This document shows, piece by piece, positions 1 through 5,594 of a DNA stretch of 6,957 nt (position 1 is the stretch's first letter; every line of letters starts with the position of its first letter). The notes beneath the pieces were generated by a model. The model did not search any database, was not told the origin of the DNA, and saw only the letters and a list, made by a program, of their open reading frames with translations. The position numbers and the translations under genes were made by a program. The DNA lies in assembly GCA_013373005.1 (NCBI GenBank), contig JABXIP010000507.1, positions 1 to 6,957 on the forward strand, in the 5' to 3' direction. The DNA comes from Cytophagia bacterium (lineage in GTDB: Bacteria > Bacteroidota > Bacteroidia > Cytophagales > Cyclobacteriaceae).

Positions 1-27
1 TGGATTAAATAAATTAATCAGGAATGA

Positions 28-41
28 GGGTCTGTTGACCC
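28..41 (-). terminator. Possible weak terminator hairpin after the small exported protein gene
   Basis: GGGTC (28-32) and GACCC (37-41) form a perfect 5-bp GC-rich stem around a 4-base loop. The stem begins 11 bases after the stop codon of the 53-427 gene on the minus strand. The following minus-strand bases are only moderately T-rich, with no uninterrupted T run, so this is at best a weak intrinsic terminator. It could also be chance. Nothing else is recognisable in bases 1-52, and no gene start is visible there. Confidence 0.3.
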
Positions 42-52
42 AAAAGAACGTA

Positions 53-427
53 TTACACCAAGCTGGGTGGGCCCCTAAGCTGCCTTGGACTCAGGTAGTC
101 TGAGTCTTTAATAGAGAAAATATAAGGAGTATTGTGCTCTAACTTAACTTCTGTTTGAGGCACAAAGACAATTGCTACGGCCAAGAAAGCTAGGTCAGGA
201 ATTGCAAGCTCCAGAGGATGCTCATTTTGAAAGTTCTCCAGATGCTCTTCCCCTAAATCAGGATGAAATATGAACTGAAGCCAATTAATGACGTTGCTAT
301 CATTTCTAACTTCAGAAATAGTGTGATCAGAAATTTGGGAAGTTTTATGGTGCTGATGAGGCGTAATACTGTGAAGTAGTACAATCACAGTAGCTAAGCC
401 GATCAGAAAACTGCCCATTTTACGCAT
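53..427 (-). CDS. Small exported His-rich protein of unknown function
   Basis: A 124-residue protein of no assigned function. Residues 1-4 (MRKM) and the hydrophobic stretch at about 5-20 look like a signal peptide or N-terminal anchor. A His cluster (PHQHH, 23-27) follows, then an acidic/His segment HPDLGEEHLE (55-64), a hydrophobic stretch (about 78-90) and a C-terminal LRGPPSL. This layout (leader, His patch, DLGEEHLE-like motif, Arg-Gly/Ala-Pro-Pro ending) resembles small uncharacterised Bacteroidota proteins that I recall near metal-efflux and TonB-dependent transport genes; that link is from memory, and no such gene is visible here. The His residues could bind a metal, which is inference. 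The frame also opens at a TTG five codons upstream (442), but the ATG at 427 places the basic residues directly before the hydrophobic core, so I prefer it. The ATG at 418 is also possible. A 112-bp gap separates it from recN, so it may be transcribed separately. Confidence 0.65.
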   Translation of the reverse strand: MRKMGSFLIGLATVIVLLHSITPHQHHKTSQISDHTISEVRNDSNVINWLQFIFHPDLGEEHLENFQNEHPLELAIPDLAFLAVAIVFVPQTEVKLEHNTPYIFSIKDSDYLSPRQLRGPPSLV

Positions 428-430
428 GCT

Positions 431-458
431 TAAATATAGCAAAAGATTATTTGAACAA
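431..458 (-). promoter_or_regulatory. Weak promoter candidate for the small exported protein gene
   Basis: On the minus strand TTG (458-456) is followed after 17 bases by TATATTTA (438-431), which matches the Bacteroidota -7 consensus TAnnTTTG at all but its last base. It lies 3 bases before the ATG at 427. The spacing is shorter than the 20 bases of the two better promoters in this window. A second 7/8 match, TATAATTG (482-475), lies further upstream but has no TTG at normal spacing. The gap probably holds a promoter, but which element is used cannot be decided by eye. Confidence 0.25.
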
Positions 459-512
459 GCTTTCTCTTTAGATTCAATTATATATGCATTTAAAAAGCAA
501 TGATGAATGGAG

Positions 513-536
513 AATTAGAACGGAAGTATTCTAATT
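513..536 (-). terminator. Inverted repeat just after recN, possible weak terminator
   Basis: AATTAGAA (513-520) and TTCTAATT (529-536) are perfect 8-base inverted repeats around an 8-base spacer. The first arm met in transcription starts 3 bases after the recN stop codon. The stem is AT-rich, and the nearest T run (five T) comes about 15 bases after the hairpin, so it does not fit a classical intrinsic terminator well. Its position directly after a stop codon and before a gap suggests an mRNA 3' end or a processing or stabilising hairpin. Confidence 0.4.
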
Positions 537-539
537 ACG

Positions 540-2195
540 TCAGACAAGTTTTATCAACTCCTTAGCAGATTCAAAGGCAGTTGATGACGGGTTTTTTCCA
601 CCAATCATCTCTGCTATTTCCCGAAGTCTGTCTTCTTCGTTTAACAATCTAATTTGGCTGCTTGTAGTGGATTCTGACTCATCTTTATAAACGAAGTAAT
701 GTGATTGCCCTTTAGCAGCAATTTGGGGAAGATGGGTGATGGTGATGACCTGATGATTTTGAGCCATTTTCTTCATCATTTGAGCCATTTTAATGGCTAT
801 TTCACCAGAAATACCAGTGTCGATTTCATCAAATACAATGGTAGGAAGAGCTGTTTTATCTGCCAGAATGTATTTGACAGCAAACATTAATCTGGAGAAT
901 TCACCGCCTGATGCAGCCTGCTTAAGCGGGCTAGGGCTAATACCTTTATTCGCAGAGAAGAGAATTTCTACTTGATCCGAACCATTTTTGTTCAACTCAA
1001 CATGCTCTCTCTTCACCTCAAGTGTAGCATTGGGCATACCCAAATCAGTGAGTAGCTCTTTAATGGCTTTAGAAAACTGTTCGAATACGTCAGTTCTGGT
1101 GGTCGTTAATTCTTCTGCCAGTTCATTTGCCTTTTTTAGAGCTGCAGCCTCTGCTTTGGCTGCTTCTTCAATAGCCTCATCCAGGTTGCTTACCCTTAAT
1201 ACTTTATCTCCCAATTCTTCGTAAATGCTTAAGAGTTCAGCAATAGAGTCTACCTGATGCTTTTGTTGGAGCTTATAGATGAGGCTAAGTCGGTCATGGC
1301 ATTCAGCCGTACGTTGTGGATCGACCTCTATTCGGGCATCTTCATTTTCCAGTTCGGAAATAATATCTTTCAGTTCGATATGAAGGCTTTCTAATCGCTC
1401 TCTGAGCTGCTCGTATGACTTGCCATAGTTGCTGATCGCTGATAGCATTGACTTCAATTCCTGAACAAGACCCGAAGCATTGAACTCTGCCTGATCTGAA
1501 ACCTTCAGTGCTTCATTCAACTTAGTTTTAATCTCCTCAGCATGTTCAAGTCGTGAAAGTTCTTCCTCTAAATCTTCTTGCTCACCATTTTGAAACTGAG
1601 CCTGATCTAATTCATCAAATAGGAACTGGTTGTAATCTGCCTCCTTGCTAATTTGGCTACCTTCTTCAATCAGATCTCTATGAATACGCTGTTTCTCTTT
1701 GAAGTCTTTATAGGCTTGTTGATATGCTATTTTTAGAGATTGGTTCTGAGCAACAATATCGATTATTTCTAATTGATAGAGGTTGTTCCCTAATGCCAGC
1801 GTTTCATGCTGAGAATGAATGTCCATTAAGCTTAAGCCGATGGCTTTCAAGGCATCCAGAGTGGTAGGCGTGTCATTGATGAACGCTCTTGACTTTCCAT
1901 TTGAACTAATTTCCCGTCTAATGATACATTCTTCCTCATAGTCGAGATCGAATTCTTTGAATAATTCGGCAAGCCGATAAGCTTTGATATCGAAAATACC
2001 TTCTATAACGCATTTGCGAGTTTCATCGAAAACAACCTTGGTTTCAGCTCTCTTACCTAATAAAAGGCCCAAAGCACCCAACATAATTGATTTACCGGCT
2101 CCCGTTTCTCCTGTAATGATGTTCAAGGTAGAAACTGGCTCTATTTGGAGCTGACGGATCAGTGCATAATTTTCAATGGAAAGATTCCTGAGCAT
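540..2195 (-). CDS. recN: DNA repair protein RecN
   Basis: RecN is a cytoplasmic SMC-like ATPase that acts early in recombinational repair of double-strand breaks. The 551-residue protein is full length for the family. The N-terminal ATPase half begins at MLRNLSIENYALI and carries Walker A GETGAGKS (29-36). The DIHSQHE motif (125-131) is typical of RecN. Residues from about 150 to 370 are rich in Glu, Lys, Leu and Ala and should form the two arms of a coiled coil. The C-terminal ATPase half has the ABC signature SGGEFSR (429-435), Walker B TIVFDEID (452-459) and THLPQIAA (487-494). All key ATPase motifs look intact. ATG at 2195 fits the usual RecN N-terminus. The gene lies 37 bases after porD and has its own consensus promoter 4 bases before the ATG. 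I saw no E. coli-type LexA box there; other SOS operators cannot be excluded. Confidence 0.97.
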   Translation of the reverse strand: MLRNLSIENYALIRQLQIEPVSTLNIITGETGAGKSIMLGALGLLLGKRAETKVVFDETRKCVIEGIFDIKAYRLAELFKEFDLDYEEECIIRREISSNGKSRAFINDTPTTLDALKAIGLSLMDIHSQHETLALGNNLYQLEIIDIVAQNQSLKIAYQQAYKDFKEKQRIHRDLIEEGSQISKEADYNQFLFDELDQAQFQNGEQEDLEEELSRLEHAEEIKTKLNEALKVSDQAEFNASGLVQELKSMLSAISNYGKSYEQLRERLESLHIELKDIISELENEDARIEVDPQRTAECHDRLSLIYKLQQKHQVDSIAELLSIYEELGDKVLRVSNLDEAIEEAAKAEAAALKKANELAEELTTTRTDVFEQFSKAIKELLTDLGMPNATLEVKREHVELNKNGSDQVEILFSANKGISPSPLKQAASGGEFSRLMFAVKYILADKTALPTIVFDEIDTGISGEIAIKMAQMMKKMAQNHQVITITHLPQIAAKGQSHYFVYKDESESTTSSQIRLLNEEDRLREIAEMIGGKNPSSTAFESAKELIKLV

Positions 2196-2199
2196 TGAA

Positions 2200-2230
2200 C
2201 AAAAGTATCAATTCAGGTCGCTCTAAACAA
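2200..2230 (-). promoter_or_regulatory. Bacteroidota-type promoter directly before recN
   Basis: In the 37-bp porD-recN gap the minus strand reads TTG (2230-2228), 20 bases, then TACTTTTG (2207-2200). This matches the Bacteroidota primary sigma consensus (-33 TTG, -7 TAnnTTTG) at every defined base. Only 4 bases (2199-2196) separate it from the recN ATG, so transcription should start at or next to the first codon. The -33 element begins two bases after the porD stop codon. This would let recN be expressed separately from the upstream genes. Promoter identity is inferred from the consensus only. Confidence 0.55.
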
Positions 2231-2232
2231 TA

Positions 2233-3135
2233 CTAGTTCTGTACGATTTTCTGGTACTTAGACCTTCTTGTAGGATCGAGCTTTAGTAGTTCATTGTAAG
2301 CTTCTCTTCTCAGACTCATTTCGCCTTGAGAGAAGATGTTTACCAGCTCGTCACTTTTGGTGTCTAAGAAAGAAATGATGAGAATGGAGTTGGGTAGAAT
2401 AGAATTAACTCGCTGAATCTCTTTTAGGGCATTTAAAATGTTTTGCCTTGCCGTAGCCGGATCGGTTTGGAACAAATCCATTCCATTTAAATGATACTCA
2501 TAAATAGCTCTTCTTACCGGCTCGTATTGAGCATTGGTCATAAGGTTTTCTGCCAGCCAATATCGGTTTCTTCTGGTTTGAAACTGTCCCCAGCCAACAG
2601 CTCCCGAGTTCTGAGCATTATTAACAATGGTGAGGGCGGTTTGAAAAAATGGGGTACCTCCCAGAGGACTAAATGAATCGTAGTCTATTCCCAAGGCTAT
2701 GTAAGCGTAATAGGCCAGGAGAGAGGTAAGATTGTTGGTGAAATTATTCTGATTGAACTGCAATGGCTGAGATTGATTGAACTGAAAATCCCAGTCTCTA
2801 TCTGCAAAGTTGAGTAGCAAAGTTTCGTAGGTGGTTCCGTATACGGGTCTGACTATCTGTATTTGTGCATTGGCAGTGAACTGACCAATATTGGGCTGAT
2901 CCTGAATAGTAAGGGCCAGGTTAGCCTTTATCTTTTCGTTGTTTCTGAATTGATCGTTTGTCCAGATAGTTTCATTCAGAAAGCGCTCGAAAGAGGTTTT
3001 CATTTCATCGAAAATGGCTCTTTCGGTGGTTTGAACCACATCGGCATTAATGCTCACAGTAAAGTTCAATTCCTGTCCTTTGAGAGAACAAAGGCTTAGA
3101 GAAAGGAGTAGAAAAATGAAGCTAGATTTTTTCAA
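2233..3135 (-). CDS. porD: DUF4835 family protein, type IX secretion protein PorD
   Basis: With a TTG start at 3135 the protein has 300 residues. Residues 1-20 (MKKSSFIFLLLSLSLCSLKG) form a classical signal peptide, with likely cleavage before QELNF, which matches the AQELN-type mature start I recall for this family. Cys16 is a poor lipobox because Leu is at -1, so a soluble or membrane-associated periplasmic protein is more likely than a lipoprotein. Family features include an NETIWTNDQF-like segment (54-63), IQIVRPVYGTTYET (92-105), AYYAYIALGIDYDSFSPLGG (141-160) and a C-terminal LLKLDPTRRSKY (283-294). DUF4835 proteins are annotated as PorD of the Bacteroidota type IX secretion/gliding system; the molecular role is poorly defined. 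The frame is open from another TTG at 3162, but that start would put nine extra residues ahead of the leader. No ATG occurs before residue 45, so initiation must be non-ATG. It overlaps the end of coaBC by 14 bases, suggesting coupled translation. Confidence 0.88.
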   Translation of the reverse strand: MKKSSFIFLLLSLSLCSLKGQELNFTVSINADVVQTTERAIFDEMKTSFERFLNETIWTNDQFRNNEKIKANLALTIQDQPNIGQFTANAQIQIVRPVYGTTYETLLLNFADRDWDFQFNQSQPLQFNQNNFTNNLTSLLAYYAYIALGIDYDSFSPLGGTPFFQTALTIVNNAQNSGAVGWGQFQTRRNRYWLAENLMTNAQYEPVRRAIYEYHLNGMDLFQTDPATARQNILNALKEIQRVNSILPNSILIISFLDTKSDELVNIFSQGEMSLRREAYNELLKLDPTRRSKYQKIVQN

Positions 3136-4318
3136 GAATGCTATTGATGATGTCCTGAGCAACTTCCTTTTTAGTCTTTAACTCAAAATGTTGAATATTA
3201 TTGGCTTTGTCAATGAGTGCTATTTTATTTGTGTCGTGTCCAAAGCCTGCTCCTGAGTCCTGGAGCGAGTTTAAAACGATTAGATCGAAGTTTTTGTTAT
3301 GAATTTTCCCAATGGCATTTTCCATTTCATTGTTGGTTTCAAGAGCGAAACCTACGTTGAATTGCTTTTCCGATTTTCTTGCACCCAAAGTCTTTGCGAT
3401 ATCTATGGTTTTCGACATCTCTATCCCGAAAGAATCAGTGGATTTCTTAATCTTCTGATCTGCCGGACTTCTTGGCGCATAATCAGCCACGGCAGCAGCG
3501 AAAATGTTAATGTCTGAATCAGGGTAAGCTTTCTCGCAGGCATCGAACATTTCTTTTCCACTTTTTACCTGGATCACTTCAATGAGTGGGTGATTGATGC
3601 TCAAATGTGTTGGGCCCGAAACGAGCGTTACCCTTGCACCATTTTGAGCTGCTTCTTCTGCAAGGGCATAGCCCATTTTACCGGAGGAGTAGTTACCAAC
3701 GAACCGAACAGGATCGATTGCTTCGTAGGTGGGGCCAGCAGTGATTAATACCTTTTTACCTTTTAGCGGTGCATTGGAAGAGAAGAAGGAGTTCAGGACT
3801 TCAACCAGTTCTTCAGGTTCGGCCATTCTACCTTGACCAATTAAACCACTGGCGAGCTCTCCATGTCTAGCCTCAATGAGTTCATTTCCAAAACTTCGAA
3901 GCTTTTCTAAGTTGTGCTGAACAGAAGGGTGCTGATACATGTCCAGATCCATGGCCGGAGCAAATAAAACAGGACATCTTGCAGAAAGGTAAGTGGCTAA
4001 AAGAAGGTTGTCGCAAAGACCATTAGCCATTTTGCCAAGCGTGTTAGCGCTTGCTGGAGCAATGATCATTACATCGGCCCAGAGGCCCAGCTCTACATGA
4101 TTATTCCATTCACCGCTATTGCCGGTGGTGAAATCAGATAGAGCAGGGTTTTTAGAAAGGGTTGAAAGGGTGAGGGGTGAGATGAATTCTTTGGAAGCCT
4201 CGGTCATAATGACTTTGACTTCGGCTCCTTGTTTCACCAATAACCTAACGAAAATAGCAGCCTTGTAAGCTGCTATGCTGCCGGTTACACCAACCAGTAT
4301 TTTCTTTCCTTTCAACAT
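3122..4318 (-). CDS. coaBC: Bifunctional phosphopantothenoylcysteine decarboxylase / phosphopantothenate-cysteine ligase CoaBC
   Basis: This enzyme joins 4'-phosphopantothenate to cysteine using CTP (CoaB) and then decarboxylates the product with FMN (CoaC) in cytoplasmic coenzyme A synthesis. The length of 398 residues is usual. The CoaC half (about 1-180) has the flavin-binding start KKILVGVTGSIAAYK (5-19), the putative catalytic His74 in NNHVEL, PASANT (88-93) and PAMDLDMY (121-128). The CoaB half (about 186-398) has ITAGPTYEAIDPVRFVGN (192-209), SSGKMG (211-216), AAAVADY (274-280) and KIKK (289-292), all matching the E. coli enzyme well. Two CoaC positions differ from E. coli Dfp: Asp124 replaces the Asn of the PxMN motif, and Ser157 in GELASGLIGQGRM lies where E. 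coli has catalytic Cys158. The flanking motifs are intact, and I believe the Bacteroidota enzymes share these residues, so I still call it functional. It starts 12 bases after rpoZ and overlaps porD by 14. Confidence 0.96.
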   Translation of the reverse strand: MLKGKKILVGVTGSIAAYKAAIFVRLLVKQGAEVKVIMTEASKEFISPLTLSTLSKNPALSDFTTGNSGEWNNHVELGLWADVMIIAPASANTLGKMANGLCDNLLLATYLSARCPVLFAPAMDLDMYQHPSVQHNLEKLRSFGNELIEARHGELASGLIGQGRMAEPEELVEVLNSFFSSNAPLKGKKVLITAGPTYEAIDPVRFVGNYSSGKMGYALAEEAAQNGARVTLVSGPTHLSINHPLIEVIQVKSGKEMFDACEKAYPDSDINIFAAAVADYAPRSPADQKIKKSTDSFGIEMSKTIDIAKTLGARKSEKQFNVGFALETNNEMENAIGKIHNKNFDLIVLNSLQDSGAGFGHDTNKIALIDKANNIQHFELKTKKEVAQDIINSILEKI

Positions 4319-4330
4319 GAAGGATAAATC

Positions 4331-4651
4331 TTACTCTTCTGAAGCTGCTTCTGCTTCTTTGAATCTGTGATAGATCTCTCCGTTCATGAATTCTTCAATA
4401 GCCATAGCCGTTGGCTTAGGCATTCTTTCATAGAACTTAGAAATCTCGATTTGCTCTCTGTTTTCGAAAATCTCTTCGAGATTATCAACAGTAGAAGCGA
4501 ACTCAGCTAATTTACCGTTAAGCTCTTCTTTCATGCTTGCGGCAATTTGCTTAGCTCTTTTCGAAATAATAGCTACTGACTCGTAGATGTTGCCTGTTTG
4601 GGCTGCGATCTTGTCAGTGTCTCTTGTAATAATTGATGGACTTGCTGCCAT
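4331..4651 (-). CDS. rpoZ: DNA-directed RNA polymerase omega subunit, Bacteroidota type
   Basis: Omega is the small RNA polymerase subunit that binds the C-terminal part of beta-prime and helps assembly and stability of the enzyme. The 106-residue protein has the omega core ITRDTDKIAAQTGNIYESV (8-26) followed by AIISKRAKQIA (27-37), which lines up with the E. coli GNRFDLVLVAARRARQM region. A Bacteroidota-specific middle section (KLAEFASTVDNLEEIFENRE, about 47-66) and an acidic tail (EAEAASEE) follow. It has no signal peptide or membrane segment. The ATG lies one base after the bamD stop (TAA-A-ATG), so translation is probably coupled to bamD. The coaBC gene starts 12 bases downstream, and an rpoZ-coaBC neighbourhood is common in bacteria beyond Bacteroidota, which supports the call. 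Confidence 0.93.
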   Translation of the reverse strand: MAASPSIITRDTDKIAAQTGNIYESVAIISKRAKQIAASMKEELNGKLAEFASTVDNLEEIFENREQIEISKFYERMPKPTAMAIEEFMNGEIYHRFKEAEAASEE

Positions 4652-4652
4652 T

Positions 4653-5483
4653 TTAGTCTATTTTCAGTTTATTTAATTCTCTTTTCGATTGTTCGAAGTA
4701 ATCTTCAGCCTTTGTTAAATATTGGCTTTCAGGATACTTCTCTACAAATTCCTGATAAAGATCTAAAGTTTTATCGAAACGTTCTTTTCTTTTGCTGGTA
4801 ATACTGTTATCGGCCAGTTTAAAGCTTGTTTCAACACTTAAGTACAATAGCTCTTCATTGTATTTGGAATCAGGGTAGTCTTCTTTGAATGCCTCAAAGC
4901 TAACTAATGCAGCCTCAAGGTAGGTTCTATAAGACAAACCTGTTGTTAATCTATAATATAGTTTAGCGGTTTCATAGGCTTTAGTCTCAAACCTAATCTG
5001 CAATTCATCTATAATGGCATTAGCCTCCTGATAATGCTGTGAAGCAGGATATCGATTCAGGAATGTCTGCATGGCCAACACAGCTTGCTCAGAGCTGCCC
5101 TGATCTAAATCTGCATCCGGAGCATCGCGGTATAAAGAATAAGCCTCCATATACTGAGCTTCTTCTGCCATCGGGCTTCTTCCGAATGTTTGATAAAACT
5201 CTTTAAACTGATAAGCCGAAAGTTGATATAGACTCTGGTAATATTCGCAATACGCCCAGTAATACCTGATTTTTTCTGATTGTTCAGCTCCTCTGTAGTA
5301 AGGGTAGATTTTCTCGAAAAGCAATTTCGCTCTCTCGTACTTACCTTTTTCGTAAAGTGCTACAGCACCGTTATACATCTCCTCATAATCATTGGATCTT
5401 TCCAACTTCACAAAGTCTGATGCACATCCTGTGTATAAGGTGATTAATGCTACAAAAAATAATAAAAGAGGGGTCTTTTTCAT
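4653..5483 (-). CDS. bamD: Outer membrane protein assembly lipoprotein BamD
   Basis: BamD is the essential lipoprotein partner of BamA in inserting beta-barrel proteins into the outer membrane. The 276-residue product begins with a lipoprotein signal (MKKTPLLLFFVALITLYTGC); Cys20 is the predicted lipidation site, with Gly at -1 and Tyr, rather than the more usual Leu, at -3. The mature part is a chain of TPR-like helix pairs rich in Tyr and acidic residues: YNGAVALYEKGKYERAKLLF (37-56), a helix around YYWAYCEYYQ (74-83), YQFKEFYQTFGRSPMAEEAQ (91-110), the BamD/YfiO-type pattern SEQAVLAMQTFLNRYPASQ (131-149), VSFEAFKEDYPDSKYNEE (194-211) and LDLYQEFVEKYPESQYL (240-256). F-x-x-x-YP-x-S repeats are typical of the family. 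Length and architecture are normal. It is the first gene of the tight run bamD-rpoZ-coaBC-porD and has a consensus promoter 7 bases before the ATG. The OstA-like gene upstream gives it an envelope-assembly neighbour. Confidence 0.92.
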   Translation of the reverse strand: MKKTPLLLFFVALITLYTGCASDFVKLERSNDYEEMYNGAVALYEKGKYERAKLLFEKIYPYYRGAEQSEKIRYYWAYCEYYQSLYQLSAYQFKEFYQTFGRSPMAEEAQYMEAYSLYRDAPDADLDQGSSEQAVLAMQTFLNRYPASQHYQEANAIIDELQIRFETKAYETAKLYYRLTTGLSYRTYLEAALVSFEAFKEDYPDSKYNEELLYLSVETSFKLADNSITSKRKERFDKTLDLYQEFVEKYPESQYLTKAEDYFEQSKRELNKLKID

Positions 5484-5490
5484 CAGCCTG

Positions 5491-5521
5491 CAAAATTACC
5501 AGTTATGTTAGACATTTCCAA
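5491..5521 (-). promoter_or_regulatory. Bacteroidota-type promoter directly before bamD
   Basis: On the minus strand TTG (5521-5519) is followed after 20 bases by TAATTTTG (5498-5491), an exact match to the Bacteroidota primary sigma consensus TTG / TAnnTTTG. Seven bases (5490-5484) separate the -7 element from the bamD ATG, so the predicted start site is within a few bases of the first codon and leaves almost no 5' untranslated leader. It lies in the 111-bp gap after the OstA-like gene, where a promoter is expected, and would drive bamD-rpoZ-coaBC-porD. Start-site data are needed to confirm it. Confidence 0.55.
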
Positions 5522-5594
5522 TTTAACGAAGGTAATGAGAAGGAATTTCAAATAAGGGAGACTTGAAGGAACATTAACTTTTTTTAACCCGAGC

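Noticed and set aside
475..482. TATAATTG as the -7 element for the small exported protein gene
   Set aside because: It matches 7 of 8 positions, but the only upstream TTG is 15 bases away against 20 in the two strong promoters, so it was not annotated as a separate promoter.
705..1224. Short open frames on the plus strand (705-890, 793-975, 988-1224)
   Set aside because: They lie entirely opposite recN, whose full set of ATPase motifs is intact. Their translations show no family features, so they are shadows.
2196..2232. LexA (SOS) operator before recN
   Set aside because: No CTGT-N8-ACAG-like palindrome is visible in the gap. Bacteroidota operators may differ, so SOS control is neither shown nor excluded.
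3087..3090. PorD Cys16 as a lipoprotein lipobox
   Set aside because: The residues before Cys are Leu-Ser-Leu; Leu at -1 is strongly disfavoured, and the QELN mature start fits signal peptidase I cleavage better.
3122..3135. Programmed -1 frameshift at the GAAAAAAT run joining CoaBC to PorD
   Set aside because: PorD lies in the -1 frame and six A bases occur at the overlap, but the coaBC-frame codons GAA AAA ATC do not form a standard X XXY YYZ slippery site, and PorD begins with a signal peptide that would be useless in a fusion.
2491..3517. Short open frames on the plus strand (2491-2676, 2863-3099, 3299-3517)
   Set aside because: They are antisense to porD and coaBC, lack any recognisable motif or start context, and are explained by the codon structure of the real genes.
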